Shown piece after piece: positions 1 through 8,738 of a stretch of DNA of 64,000 nucleotides (its first letter is position 1; the number at the start of each line of letters is the position of its first letter). The DNA lies in contig JBEKPS010000003.1 of NCBI GenBank assembly GCA_049520515.1, positions 310,001-374,000 of the forward strand, written 5' to 3'. The notes beneath the pieces were generated by a model. The model did no database searches. It had not been told where the DNA came from and saw only the letters and a list, made by a program, of their open reading frames with translations. This DNA comes from JAFAMS01 sp049520515 (GTDB lineage Bacteria; Vulcanimicrobiota; Vulcanimicrobiia; Vulcanimicrobiales; Vulcanimicrobiaceae). The translations under genes were made by a program, and so were the position numbers.

Positions 1-1
1 A

Positions 2-418
2 GTCGACGATCCGTTTCGCATCGGACGGGAACAGGTCGACGAGCTGCGTGCAGAGACCCCGATCATTATCCTGGATATGCACGCTGAAGCGACATCCGAA
101 AAAATGGCGATAGCTCGCTTCTTCGATGGACAAGTAAGCTTCGTCTACGGCACGCACACGCACGTGCAGACGGCGGACGATCAAATATTTTCTGGTGGGA
201 CAGCCTATCTCAGTGACGTCGGGATGACCGGACCGACTGAAGGCGTGATCGGAATGGAAGCGGGCGGAGTCATCGATCGCTTCACGACGGCGTTTTCAGA
301 ACGGTTCAATGTGGAGAAGGGAGGTTTGAAGCAATTTTGTGCGGCGCTCGTCGCTATCGACCGCACAAACGGCAAGGCCCTCGAAATCAAGCGCATCTTT
401 CTCCGAGGGATAGCATGA
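2..418 (+). CDS. ymdB: YmdB-family metallophosphoesterase, C-terminal part (5' end outside window)
   Basis: The frame is open from base 2, so the gene starts left of the window; about 138 C-terminal residues are visible. YmdB-family (TIGR00282-type) enzymes are dinuclear-metal phosphodiesterases that hydrolyse 2',3'-cyclic nucleotides and act with RNase Y in Bacillus. Family signatures seen are DMHAEATSEK near residue 25 and GTHTHVQTAD, whose histidines are metal ligands, then GGTAYLSDVGMTGP and a V-I-G-M-E run. The stop codon overlaps the spoVS start (ATGA), so the two are translationally coupled, as often seen in an rny-ymdB-spoVS arrangement; rny itself is not in the window. Identification is firm; the cellular role is inferred from the family. 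Confidence 0.93.
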   Translation, partial: VDDPFRIGREQVDELRAETPIIILDMHAEATSEKMAIARFFDGQVSFVYGTHTHVQTADDQIFSGGTAYLSDVGMTGPTEGVIGMEAGGVIDRFTTAFSERFNVEKGGLKQFCAALVAIDRTNGKALEIKRIFLRGIA

Positions 419-723
419 ATGAAAACAACACGCAGCCGCCATCCCGCAGTCCCGGAACGCACATCCTCAAAGTCTCCGCACAGAGTAACCCGAATTCGGT
501 CGCAGGCGCCCTGGCCGGCGTTTTGCGCGAGCGCGAGTCCGCCGAACTTCAAGCCATAGGCGCCGGCGCCACGAATCAAGCCGTGAAGGCGATTGCAATC
601 GCTCGCTCGTACCTCGAGGCGAGCGCTTACGATATCGTGTGCATCCCGGAATTTATCGACGTGGAAATCGACGGAAAAGAACGAACCGCTATTCGACTCG
701 CAGTCGAGCGACGATCTAAATAG
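415..723 (+). CDS. spoVS: Stage V sporulation protein S (SpoVS, Alba-like)
   Basis: A 102-residue protein starting at the ATG that overlaps the ymdB stop. The core from about residue 18 (LKVSAQSNPNSVAGALAG) through GAGATNQAVKAIAIARSYL and an IPEF-x-DVEIDG-x-ERTAIRL end is the SpoVS signature; the family is about 86 residues, so this copy has an extra polar N-terminal tail of roughly 15 residues. SpoVS has an Alba-like nucleic-acid-binding fold and in Bacillus affects spore coat assembly, but it is widespread in non-sporulating phyla (Thermus, Chloroflexi and others), so its presence does not imply sporulation here. The neighbours ymdB and a PHP phosphoesterase suggest an RNA/nucleotide metabolism context. 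Confidence 0.95.
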   Translation: MNENNTQPPSRSPGTHILKVSAQSNPNSVAGALAGVLRERESAELQAIGAGATNQAVKAIAIARSYLEASAYDIVCIPEFIDVEIDGKERTAIRLAVERRSK

Positions 724-726
724 ATC

Positions 727-1530
727 TTGCTCGTCGATTTTCACTCGCATACGCGCAACAGCGATGGGACCCTTACGACTGCGGAGCTGGTCGAGTCGAT
801 GGACCGTCGCGGGGTTCGCATCTTTTCGATTACCGATCACGACACGACGCGCGCGTACCAAGAGCTTCCGGAATCGCGCGCGCAGATCGTCCCGGGGATC
901 GAGATCAACACGACACGTGACGGTGTTGACATTCACATCCTCGGCTACGGCTTCGATCCGTCGGCAGCTGCGCCGATCCACGCGACGCTCGAGGCAAATC
1001 GGAAAGCTCGCGTCGTCCGCATTAAAACGATGATCGAACGGCTCGCGCGGGCGGGTTATCCCCTGACCGAAGAGATGGTCGCCGCTGAAGCCGACGGCAG
1101 TGAGTCTCTGGGCCGGCCTCACGTCGCCAAGGCGCTCGTGCGAGCCGGGATGGCCCGGGACGTCCAAACAGTCTTTACCGATCTCGTCTCGCGTGACGGA
1201 CCCGGATTCGTCCCCTCGGCCCATATCACGGCTCCCGAGGCGATCGACGCGATCGCGCGCTCCGGGGGAATCCCGGTCCTAGCCCACCCGGGGCGGCTCT
1301 CCGACTACTCGATCATCGACGAGATGGCCGAGCGCGGGGTCGTCGGTCTCGAGGTCTTCTATCCGTCCCACACCCCGCCCATGAGAGCCCATTTCCGCGG
1401 CGTGGCCGAACGCCTTGGCCTGGTTATGACGGCCGGGTCCGACTTCCATGATGCCCGCTGGAATTCGAGCACCGTCGGCATGGATGTGGCTGAAGAGGAC
1501 ATCGCACCGTTTTTAAGCCTTATTGGCTGA
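727..1530 (+). CDS. PHP-domain phosphoesterase (TrpH/YciV-like)
   Basis: A 267-residue protein with a TTG start three bases after the spoVS stop. The PHP motifs appear in order: DFHSHTRNSDG (residues 4-14), ITDHDTT near 36, GIEIN near 58, a central alpha-helical insert (about residues 75-155), LAHPGRL near 187 and GSDFH near 240. These supply the His/Asp/Glu ligands of the trinuclear metal site. The insert and length match the TrpH/YciV (RNase AM) subfamily, which hydrolyses nucleoside 3',5'-bisphosphates or trims RNA 5' ends; substrate cannot be assigned from sequence alone. It follows ymdB and spoVS with almost no gap, so it is probably the last gene of that operon. Confidence 0.88.
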   Translation: MLVDFHSHTRNSDGTLTTAELVESMDRRGVRIFSITDHDTTRAYQELPESRAQIVPGIEINTTRDGVDIHILGYGFDPSAAAPIHATLEANRKARVVRIKTMIERLARAGYPLTEEMVAAEADGSESLGRPHVAKALVRAGMARDVQTVFTDLVSRDGPGFVPSAHITAPEAIDAIARSGGIPVLAHPGRLSDYSIIDEMAERGVVGLEVFYPSHTPPMRAHFRGVAERLGLVMTAGSDFHDARWNSSTVGMDVAEEDIAPFLSLIG

Positions 1531-1711
1531 TGCATTTCTTGCCGATAAATGTAATGTTGTTCCGGGCCCCCTCGGGGTATCGTGAACACCTCGTAATGTT
1601 GGCGGGCCCGGGCGTCTGGGGGCCCCGCGCCGAAGGCGTGGGGGGCGCGCAGGCTGGGCCGGAGCGCCTTTAAAACGGGGCCGGAGCGCCTTTTAAAACT
1701 AGGAGTAAATC
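1531..1711 (+). promoter_or_regulatory. Structured, repeat-containing leader upstream of ahcY-metK
   Basis: A 181-base intergenic segment that can fold extensively if transcribed. An 8-bp GC stem (1562-1569 with 1604-1611) encloses a 6-bp stem (1573-1578 with 1588-1593, one G-U). A separate 9-bp hairpin follows (1623-1631 with 1635-1643, GAA loop). A weaker 5-bp stem (1644-1648 with 1664-1668) is followed by a short T run. The last part holds two tandem copies of a 21-22 base unit, and AGGAG at 1701-1705 is the ahcY ribosome-binding site. The position before SAH hydrolase and SAM synthetase makes a SAM/SAH-sensing leader plausible, but I could not match a known riboswitch core. Confidence 0.4.
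1656..1699 (+). repeat. Tandem direct repeat in ahcY leader
   Basis: Two near-identical units, 1656-1676 and 1678-1699, share GGGCCGGAGCGCC followed by TTTAAAAC or TTTTAAAAC, separated by one base. They differ by a single T. The second copy ends just before the ahcY ribosome-binding site. Confidence 0.85.
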
Positions 1712-2983
1712 TTGCAAGTAACCACACCGCGCGGCGACATCAAAGACGCGAGCCTCGCAGAAACCGGCCGTTCCCGAATCGAATGGGCCGGCTCGTTCAT
1801 GCCGGTCCTCGGCCAAATCCGGGATCGCTTTGCGAAAGAGAAGCCGCTTGCCGGCGTTCGCATCGGTGCGTGTTTACACGTTACGACCGAGACGGCGAAC
1901 TTGATGCTTGCGCTCAAAGCCGGCGGTGCACAGATCGCGCTGTGCGCAAGCAATCCGCTCTCGACGCAAGATGACGTCGCAGCCGCACTTTCGGAATTGT
2001 ACGAGATTCCGACTTTTGCGATCAAAGGCGAAGATAACAAAACGTATTACAGCCATATCGAAGCGGTAATCGCCAGCAAGCCGCAGATGTCGATGGATGA
2101 CGGCTGCGACTTGGTCACGGCGATCACGACCAAGCATCCAGCGCTGCTTGCCGACATGATCGGCGGCTGCGAAGAAACGACGACCGGTGTCATTCGACTG
2201 CGCGCAATGGAGAAAGACAACGCTCTTCCGTATCCGGTGATTTCCGTCAACGACGCGTTGACGAAGCACATGTTCGATAACCGTTACGGGACCGGGCAGT
2301 CAACGCTCGACGGCATCATTCGCGCGACCAACGTTTTGCTGGCCGGCTCGACGGTCGTTGTCGGCGGCTACGGTTGGTGCGGCCGCGGTGTCGCCTCCCG
2401 GGCGAAGGGTCTTGGCGCGCACGTCATTGTCACCGAAGTCGATCCGCGCAAAGCAATCGAAGCGGTGATGGACGGCTTCATGGTGATGCCGATGAACGAC
2501 GCCGCGAAGCTCGGCGACGTCTTTGTGACGGTCACCGGCAACTATCACGTCGTCAACGAGACGCACTTCAATGCGATGAAGGACGGCGCGATCGTCTGCA
2601 ACTCCGGTCACTTCAACGACGAGATCGACCTCGACTCACTTGCACGCATCTCGACCGAGCGCGAGCATCCGCGCACGTTCGTCGAGCGATATACGCTCAA
2701 GAACGGCCGGAAGGTCTCGATTCTCGCCGATGGACGGCTCGTCAACCTGGCGGCCGGTGAAGGCCACCCGGCGGCCGTTATGGACATGTCATTCGCCAAC
2801 CAAGCGCTTGCGGCGGCGCATCTCGCCAAGCACCACAAGAGTTTAGAGAAAAAAGTCTATCCGGTTCCCTTGGCGATCGATGAAGAAGTCGCGAGTCTCA
2901 AGCTCGCCTCAATGAACGTTCGTATCGACACGCTGACTCCGGAGCAGGCGAAGTATCTCGCATCGTGGTCGGAGGGTACGTAA
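1712..2983 (+). CDS. ahcY: S-adenosylhomocysteine hydrolase (adenosylhomocysteinase)
   Basis: A 423-residue cytosolic enzyme that reversibly splits S-adenosylhomocysteine into homocysteine and adenosine, completing the methylation cycle. The TTG start is set by AGGAG seven bases upstream. Family landmarks are LHVTTETANL near residue 53, the ASNPLSTQDD segment, DDGCDL near 130, and a Rossmann NAD site GGYGWCGRG around 218-226; the NSGHFNDEID loop and a C-terminal NAD-contacting tail follow. The length matches bacterial SahH without the 40-residue insertion of some species. It is immediately followed by metK, with the metK start abutting the stop, so SAM synthesis and SAH removal are co-expressed. 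Confidence 0.97.
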   Translation: MQVTTPRGDIKDASLAETGRSRIEWAGSFMPVLGQIRDRFAKEKPLAGVRIGACLHVTTETANLMLALKAGGAQIALCASNPLSTQDDVAAALSELYEIPTFAIKGEDNKTYYSHIEAVIASKPQMSMDDGCDLVTAITTKHPALLADMIGGCEETTTGVIRLRAMEKDNALPYPVISVNDALTKHMFDNRYGTGQSTLDGIIRATNVLLAGSTVVVGGYGWCGRGVASRAKGLGAHVIVTEVDPRKAIEAVMDGFMVMPMNDAAKLGDVFVTVTGNYHVVNETHFNAMKDGAIVCNSGHFNDEIDLDSLARISTEREHPRTFVERYTLKNGRKVSILADGRLVNLAAGEGHPAAVMDMSFANQALAAAHLAKHHKSLEKKVYPVPLAIDEEVASLKLASMNVRIDTLTPEQAKYLASWSEGT

Positions 2984-4213
2984 TTGGCGTATCGCAGACT
3001 GTTCACCAGCGAATCGGTGACCGAGGGTCACCCCGACAAGATTGCCGATCAGATCTCGGACGCGGTTCTTGATGCGATCATGGAAAAGGATCCGAATGGC
3101 CGCGTCGCCGTCGAGACTTTCGCAATCACGGGCCAAATCCACATCGCCGGCGAGGTAACGACGTCCAGCTATATCGATATTCCTCGCATCGTTCGCAAGA
3201 CGATTGCCGATATCGGCTATACAAAGTCGCACGTCGGATTCGATGCCGAAACGTGCGGCGTTAGCGTTTCGATCGACGAGCAGTCGCCCGACATCGCAAT
3301 GGGCGTCGACCACGCTCTGGAAACGAAGGAAGCCGGCTCGCACGAGGCCTTCGATCTGATCGGCGCCGGCGACCAAGGCATGATGTTCGGATATGCCTGC
3401 CGGGAGACGGCTGAGCTGATGCCGCTTCCGATTACGCTCGCGCACAATCTGACGCGCATGCTGGCGTCCGTTCGCAAGAACGAGAACGTTCCGTATCTGC
3501 GGCCTGACGGCAAATCGCAGGTTACGGTCGAGTATGACGGGCAACGCCCAGTCCGCGTCGATGCGGTCGTCATCTCGACGCAGCACGAACCCGACGTCCC
3601 GCTCGAGACGATCCGTGCCGAAGTCACGGAGCGCGTCATCGATCACGTGATTCCGAAATCGCTGCGCGATAAAGAACTGCGTATCTGGGTCAATCCGACC
3701 GGACGTTTCGTCATCGGCGGTCCGAAGGGTGACGCCGGCTTGACGGGTCGCAAGATCATCGCCGACACGTACGGCGGGATGTCGCGTCACGGTGGCGGAG
3801 CATTCAGCGGAAAAGATCCCACGAAAGTCGACCGGTCGGCCGCCTATATGGCTCGCTACGTTGCGAAAAACGTCGTCGCTGCGGGGCTAGCCGATCGTTG
3901 CGAACTGCAAGTTGCGTATGCAATCGGTGTCGCGCATCCGGTCAGCGTCCTCGTTGAGACGTTCGGCACCGGAAGGATCGACGAGGAAAAAATTGCGTCG
4001 CTGGTTGCCAAGCACTTCGATCTGCGTCCGGCCGCGATCATCCGCCATCTCAACTTGCGACGTCCGATCTACCAGCAGGTCGCCGCGTATGGCCATTTCG
4101 GCCGTCCGGATCTCAATCTGCCCTGGGAGCAGATCGATAAAGCCGCCGAGCTACGCGAAGCGGCCGGCCTCAAAGGCGCACCGCCTGATCCGGAACTGAC
4201 ACTCGTCGGTTAG
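2984..4213 (+). CDS. metK: S-adenosylmethionine synthetase
   Basis: A 409-residue enzyme that makes SAM from methionine and ATP, releasing phosphate and pyrophosphate. GHPDK (residues 15-19), the ATP-binding GAGDQGMMFGYA (127-138), an NPTGRFVIGGP-type segment and the glycine-rich GGGAFSGKDPTKVDRS loop are intact, and length is normal for a MetK subunit. The TTG start directly abuts the ahcY TAA, with GGAGGG just upstream inside ahcY, so translation is coupled. Together with ahcY and its leader this forms a methyl-cycle operon; whether the leader controls both genes is an inference. Confidence 0.97.
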   Translation: MAYRRLFTSESVTEGHPDKIADQISDAVLDAIMEKDPNGRVAVETFAITGQIHIAGEVTTSSYIDIPRIVRKTIADIGYTKSHVGFDAETCGVSVSIDEQSPDIAMGVDHALETKEAGSHEAFDLIGAGDQGMMFGYACRETAELMPLPITLAHNLTRMLASVRKNENVPYLRPDGKSQVTVEYDGQRPVRVDAVVISTQHEPDVPLETIRAEVTERVIDHVIPKSLRDKELRIWVNPTGRFVIGGPKGDAGLTGRKIIADTYGGMSRHGGGAFSGKDPTKVDRSAAYMARYVAKNVVAAGLADRCELQVAYAIGVAHPVSVLVETFGTGRIDEEKIASLVAKHFDLRPAAIIRHLNLRRPIYQQVAAYGHFGRPDLNLPWEQIDKAAELREAAGLKGAPPDPELTLVG

Positions 4214-4217
4214 GGTT

Positions 4218-4240
4218 TTGCTGGCCGGATGGCCCAGCAA
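4218..4240 (+). promoter_or_regulatory. RNA hairpin enclosing the exporter start codon
   Basis: TTGCTGG (4218-4224) pairs with CCAGCAA (4234-4240), and two further G-C pairs can form above a bulged C. The ATG of the following exporter (4229) lies in the apical part, so the helix would mask initiation; it could instead be a weak metK terminator. No T tract follows. Confidence 0.4.
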
Positions 4241-5776
4241 GACCTCGGTTCGAATGTCGTAGAGTACGGCGGCAAACGCGTGATCGTCGTCATCGGGGTT
4301 ATGCTTGCGACCTTGCTGCAGACCCTCGATACGACCATCGTCAACGTGGCGTTGCCGACAATTCAGGGAAATTTGGGCGCGACGATCGACGAGGGCGCGT
4401 GGATCGTCACGGGCTACATCATCTCGGCCGTCGTCATCATCCCGCTGACGCCATGGCTTCAGCTGCGCTTCGGACGCCGCCAGTATTACGCGACAGCGAT
4501 TTTCGGCTTCACGATCGCATCGATGCTGTGCGGCGTATCGGGCTCGATCGAGCAGTTGATATTCTGGCGCATCGTGCAAGGCGCGTTCGGCGGCGGACTC
4601 ATCGCAACAGGTCAAGCGACGTTGCGCGACACGTTTCCGAAAGCGCAGCTCGGTGCGAGCCAAGCGATCTTCGCGCTCGGCGCCATCGTTGGTCCGAGCG
4701 TCGGCCCCTACATCGGCGGCGTCTTGACTGACAACTACGCGTGGAATTGGGTCTTTTTCATCAATCTCGTCCCCGGAACGCTCGCGGGAATCATCATTCT
4801 CATGCGATTGCGCAATCCCACCGAACCGCGCAAGCTGCCGATCGATGCAATCGGGTTGAGTCTGCTCGCGATCGGCCTGGGCTCGCTGCAATACGTCCTG
4901 GGCCAAGGCGAACGCGACGAGTGGTTTGACTCCGGCCTCATCCAGTTTTTCGCCGCAACGGCGGTCGCTGCGCTGGCCGCATTCACATGGTGGGAACTCC
5001 GGACCAACAATCCGGTCGTCGACCTTCGCGTGCTCAAGTTCCGCAGCGTATGGTCGGGGTCAATGTTGGCGTTTACCGTCGGCGCGTCGCTTTACGGTGC
5101 AATCGTCATTCTGCCCCAGTACGTTCAAGGCGTCTTGGGATTCACGGCGACGCTTTCCGGTGAGTTGATCTTCATTCGCGCGATTTGCATCGCGATAACA
5201 ACGATTCCAATTGCGAATTTGGTCGGCAGCGGAAAATTGGACGCGCGCATTTCGCTGGGAATCGGCTTCATGCTGTTGTCGATATCAAACTATCTGCAGT
5301 GTGTCGATACGACGTCGATTTCGACGTTTTGGACGTTTCTATGGGCGCAGCTGACGGGCGGCGTCGGACTCGGTATGCTGTTCGTCCCAATATCGATCGC
5401 CGTACTTTCGTCCGTTCCGCAAAACGTCGCGCCGAAAGCCGTCGCATTTACGAATCTCTCATTGCAGTTGGGCGGCTCGATCTCGACGGCGATTCTCGTC
5501 ACGTTGCTCGATCGCCGGACGGCGGCGCACCTCTCGGATCTGGCCGGTAACGCGACGCTGCGCAATCCCGCCATTGCTGAATGGCTTGCGCACAAGCTTC
5601 CGCTTGCGCAGCTCTTTGGCATCATCAATCGCGAAGCACTCACGATGGCGTTCGCGGATGCCTCGATGTTTCTGGCTCTGTTGAGCTTCGTGCTCGCACC
5701 GCTCGTTTTCTTGATCCGTAAGCCGGCGCCGCACAGTCCTGCGCAACAGCAGCATGTTTCGATCGAAGTCGCTTAG
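4229..5776 (+). CDS. DHA2-family (EmrB/QacA-like) drug:H+ antiporter
   Basis: A 515-residue MFS permease of the 14-helix DHA2 class. After a short cytosolic N-terminus the first helix carries L-D-T-T-I-V-N-V-A-L-P (motif D1 of the family), then W-I-V-T-G-Y in helix 2 and the RFGRR loop of motif A near residue 88. An antiporter motif C-like GAIVGPSVGPYIGG lies near residue 150. It should export hydrophobic compounds at the inner membrane using the proton gradient; no substrate is predictable. No EmrA adaptor or TetR regulator is adjacent. It follows metK by 15 bases, with the start codon inside a hairpin, and its stop overlaps the stop of the convergent MFS gene. Confidence 0.9.
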   Translation: MAQQDLGSNVVEYGGKRVIVVIGVMLATLLQTLDTTIVNVALPTIQGNLGATIDEGAWIVTGYIISAVVIIPLTPWLQLRFGRRQYYATAIFGFTIASMLCGVSGSIEQLIFWRIVQGAFGGGLIATGQATLRDTFPKAQLGASQAIFALGAIVGPSVGPYIGGVLTDNYAWNWVFFINLVPGTLAGIIILMRLRNPTEPRKLPIDAIGLSLLAIGLGSLQYVLGQGERDEWFDSGLIQFFAATAVAALAAFTWWELRTNNPVVDLRVLKFRSVWSGSMLAFTVGASLYGAIVILPQYVQGVLGFTATLSGELIFIRAICIAITTIPIANLVGSGKLDARISLGIGFMLLSISNYLQCVDTTSISTFWTFLWAQLTGGVGLGMLFVPISIAVLSSVPQNVAPKAVAFTNLSLQLGGSISTAILVTLLDRRTAAHLSDLAGNATLRNPAIAEWLAHKLPLAQLFGIINREALTMAFADASMFLALLSFVLAPLVFLIRKPAPHSPAQQQHVSIEVA

Positions 5777-6978
5777 CGCGTCTCTTTGCGAATCGTTGGG
5801 ACTGCCGCAACCCAAAGCGATATCAACAGAATTGCGGTGACCGACACCGTGAGCGCAAAGCGCGCGCCGTAGGCATCCGCAAGTGCGCCTCCAATCAACG
5901 CACCCGGCAACATGCCCGCGAGAACGAGCAAGCGAACCGCTCCGAATACGCGTCCGACCGTCTCCTCGGGGATGATGCGCATGCGCCAACCGATCGTAGC
6001 GGTCACGCTGGCACCGCCTGCAATCGAAGCCAGCCCGAGAGCCGCGGCCGCGACGGCGATTTGGTGCGTCCAGATGACGGGTAGTTCGAAATTCGTCCAG
6101 AGATACGTCGCGATGATTATCTTGCCGTACGGGACACGTATCCGCGAGACGATAAGTGCTCCGAGAACGGCTCCCAATCCACAGACTCCGAACACGATTC
6201 CGACGGCCAAATCGTTGCCGCCCAGATCGCGCTTGATATAGGGAACGTACGCCGTGAATCCGAGCACGCCAAAGGTGTTGGCCAGAAACGACGTCATCGT
6301 TATCGTGCGCATTGTGCGATCCGCGAATAGAAAGCGAAAGCCGGTCGCGATATCTTCTACAATGTGAATCGGCCGAGGAAAACCAAGCTCCAGCTCTGGG
6401 CCGAGATCCCGAACGGCACTTAGAGAGCCGATCGACGCAATATAGGTGAATGCGTTGATGAGCAATGCCGGAAATGGCCCTGCAAAACCAAAGATTGCGC
6501 CGCCTATAGGCGGTGCGACAGTGTTGACCGCTGACTCTGTGCTGCTCAGCGCGGCGACGCCGCGAGTCGCACGGTCCTTACCCAGAACATAGGGTATGCT
6601 CGAAGCTTGGCCGCCGTTGAAAACAGCTCCGCACATCGAGTGCAGTACGATGCCGCCGTATAAGAATGGAAGCGTGAGCCAACCAAAGCGAAACCCGAGC
6701 GCGAACGACAAAATGATCGCGAACCGCATGATGTCGCAGACAATCATAAGACGCTTACGATTGAGACGATCGGCGAGCGAGCCGCCCAGCAAGCTAAAAA
6801 CGCCGAAGGTGAAGACCTCGAGCGCAAACGTCAATCCGAGATTGAGCGCGGATCCCGTCAGCTTGAATACGAGCAGCGGAATTGCGATCGCGCGCAAGCC
6901 GTCGCCGACGTAGCTCGTTGCTTGTCCGAAATAGAAAAGTCGAAAGTCGCGAGAGCTGAAGATGCTCTCGCGTGCCAT
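5773..6978 (-). CDS. MFS permease (MFS_3, EntS/macrolide-exporter-like)
   Basis: A 401-residue membrane protein with about 12 predicted helices. The N-terminus (FRLFYFGQATSYVGDG) is typical of the MFS_3 group that includes EntS and macrolide exporters, and a motif A loop GGSLADRLNRKR lies near residue 62. It starts two bases after the stop of the dehydratase gene (TGACGATG), so it is the third gene of a tightly coupled operon with the sugar-acid dehydratase and another MFS. Whether it exports a compound or only shares the transcript is not deducible. Its TAA stop overlaps the TAG stop of the convergent DHA2 gene, leaving no room for a separate terminator. Confidence 0.85.
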   Translation of the reverse strand: MARESIFSSRDFRLFYFGQATSYVGDGLRAIAIPLLVFKLTGSALNLGLTFALEVFTFGVFSLLGGSLADRLNRKRLMIVCDIMRFAIILSFALGFRFGWLTLPFLYGGIVLHSMCGAVFNGGQASSIPYVLGKDRATRGVAALSSTESAVNTVAPPIGGAIFGFAGPFPALLINAFTYIASIGSLSAVRDLGPELELGFPRPIHIVEDIATGFRFLFADRTMRTITMTSFLANTFGVLGFTAYVPYIKRDLGGNDLAVGIVFGVCGLGAVLGALIVSRIRVPYGKIIIATYLWTNFELPVIWTHQIAVAAAALGLASIAGGASVTATIGWRMRIIPEETVGRVFGAVRLLVLAGMLPGALIGGALADAYGARFALTVSVTAILLISLWVAAVPTIRKETR

Positions 6979-6980
6979 CG

Positions 6981-8738
6981 TCAGTGGCTTTCGCGCGCGA
7001 CGACCGCCCCACTGTGGCCGACCAGAAAATCGAGATCGGCGCCTCGTTCGGGCCCGAGCACGTGCTCGACATAGAGCTTGCCGTATCCGCGTTCGAAGCT
7101 GACCGGCGCATACTGGTGCGCACGCCGCCGGTTATCGAGCTCCGTCTCGCTCACGGCGAGATCGAGGCGGCGCGCTTCGACGTCGAGCTCGATGCGATCG
7201 CCGCTTTGCACGAGGCCAAGCGGACCGCCGTTCGCGGCTTCCGGTGCGGTGTGAAGCACAACGGTACCGTACGCGGTGCCGCTCATGCGTCCGTCGGAGA
7301 CACGCACCATATCGGTGATCCCCTTGGCGAGGATCTTGGGAGGCAGCGGCATGTTGCCGACTTCCGGCATACCCGGGTATCCTTTGGGGCCGGCGCCTTT
7401 GAGCACGAGAACGCAGTTTTCGTCGACGTCCAGATTCGGATCATCGATGCGAGCGTGAAAGTCCTCGACGTTTTCGAAGACGACCGCGCGTCCGCCGTGC
7501 TTGAGTAACTTCGGCGTCGCAGCGGATGGTTTGATCACGGCACCGATTGGCGCAAGACTTCCTTTGAGGACTGCGATACCGGCATGCTCTTGAAACGGCT
7601 TTTCGAACGTGCTGATGACGTCCGGATTCCAATTCTTTGCATCCGCAACGTTTTCGCCCACCGTCTTGCCGCTCACTGTGATGGCGCGATCGTGCAACAG
7701 ACGATTCATGGCAAGCTCGCGCATCACGACCGGGACGCCGCCGGCATAGTAGAAGTCCTCCATCAAATATTTGCCCGACGGCATCAAATTGACGAGCAAC
7801 GGCAAGTCGTGGCCGAGGCGATCGAAATCGTCGAGTGCAAGCGGGACGCCGAGACGTCCGGCGATCGCAAGCAGATGGATCACCGCGTTCGTCGAGCCGC
7901 CGATGGCCGCGTTGACGCGAATCGCGTTTTCAAAGGCTTCGCGCGTTGCGATCTGCGACATGCGCAAATCCTCGCGCACCATCTCGACAATGCGCCGGCC
8001 GGCCAATTGCGCAAGCGCGTAGCGGCGCGAATCGACGGCCGGAATTGCTGCGTTACCGGTCGGCGCCATGCCCAGTGCCTCCGACATGCTGGCCATCGTC
8101 GATGCGGTCCCCATTGTCATGCAGTGACCGTTGGAGCGCGATTGCCCGGCTTCGGCTTCGAAGAATTCTTCGGTCGTGAGCTTGCCGGCGCGCACGTCTT
8201 CGCTCAGGCGCCACACGGCAGTTCCCGAGCCGATATCTTCGCCGCGCCATTTGCCGTTGAGCATTGGACCGCCCGTGATTTGCAGTGTCGGCAAGTCGAC
8301 GCTCGCGGCGCCCATGAGCTGTGCGGGCGTCGTCTTATCGCAACCGGAGAGCAGCACGACGCCATCGACGGGATTTGCGCGTAAGCATTCCTCGACGTCC
8401 ATCGACATGAGGTTGCGAAAGAGCATCGCGGTTGGACGCATGTACGTTTCGCCGAGCGAAATCGTCGGAAACTCGAGCGGCCATCCGCCGGCTTCCCAGA
8501 CGCCGCGCTTCACCGATTCGGCGATGCGACGTAAGTGCACGTTACACGACGTCAGCTCCGACCACGAATTGCAGATGCCGATGACCGGTCGTCCATCGAA
8601 AACGTCAGGCGCAAAACCCTCACTGCGCATCCAGCTGCGATGGATGAATCCATCGCGATCGTTCTTCGAAAACCATCCGTGACTACGAAGCTCGCCCGAG
8701 CTTTTTCCGTTACGCTTGCCGTTCGGCTGGCCGGCCAT
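6981..8738 (-). CDS. IlvD/Edd-family dehydratase, probably sugar-acid (arabinonate/xylonate-type)
   Basis: A 585-residue Fe-S dehydratase. The cysteines typical of the family are in CNSWSELTSCN, LLSGCDKTTPAQLMGA and SNGHCMTMGTAST, consistent with a [2Fe-2S]/Mg centre that removes water from a 2,3-dihydroxy acid. The GHCMTMGTAS form and total length are closer to L-arabinonate/D-xylonate dehydratases than to IlvD of valine synthesis; the exact substrate is uncertain. I chose the second ATG (8738) because GGGAGG lies eight bases upstream; an ATG six bases earlier is too close to it. The gene overlaps the preceding MFS by 29 bases and is coupled to the following MFS, supporting a sugar-acid catabolic operon with its transporter. 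Confidence 0.85.
   Translation of the reverse strand: MAGQPNGKRNGKSSGELRSHGWFSKNDRDGFIHRSWMRSEGFAPDVFDGRPVIGICNSWSELTSCNVHLRRIAESVKRGVWEAGGWPLEFPTISLGETYMRPTAMLFRNLMSMDVEECLRANPVDGVVLLSGCDKTTPAQLMGAASVDLPTLQITGGPMLNGKWRGEDIGSGTAVWRLSEDVRAGKLTTEEFFEAEAGQSRSNGHCMTMGTASTMASMSEALGMAPTGNAAIPAVDSRRYALAQLAGRRIVEMVREDLRMSQIATREAFENAIRVNAAIGGSTNAVIHLLAIAGRLGVPLALDDFDRLGHDLPLLVNLMPSGKYLMEDFYYAGGVPVVMRELAMNRLLHDRAITVSGKTVGENVADAKNWNPDVISTFEKPFQEHAGIAVLKGSLAPIGAVIKPSAATPKLLKHGGRAVVFENVEDFHARIDDPNLDVDENCVLVLKGAGPKGYPGMPEVGNMPLPPKILAKGITDMVRVSDGRMSGTAYGTVVLHTAPEAANGGPLGLVQSGDRIELDVEARRLDLAVSETELDNRRRAHQYAPVSFERGYGKLYVEHVLGPERGADLDFLVGHSGAVVARESH

Noticed and set aside
415..723. SpoVS as evidence of endospore formation
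   Set aside because: SpoVS occurs widely in non-sporulating bacteria, and no other sporulation-specific genes are in the window; SpoIIE-type phosphatase domains are generic.
205..1224. Long minus-strand open frame (339 codons) opposite ymdB-spoVS-PHP
   Set aside because: It is antisense to three well-recognised genes, has no family motifs, and is an artefact of GC-rich codon use.
1531..1711. Known SAH or SAM riboswitch before ahcY
   Set aside because: Stems and repeats are present, but I could not match the conserved cores of these classes; kept only as a structured leader.
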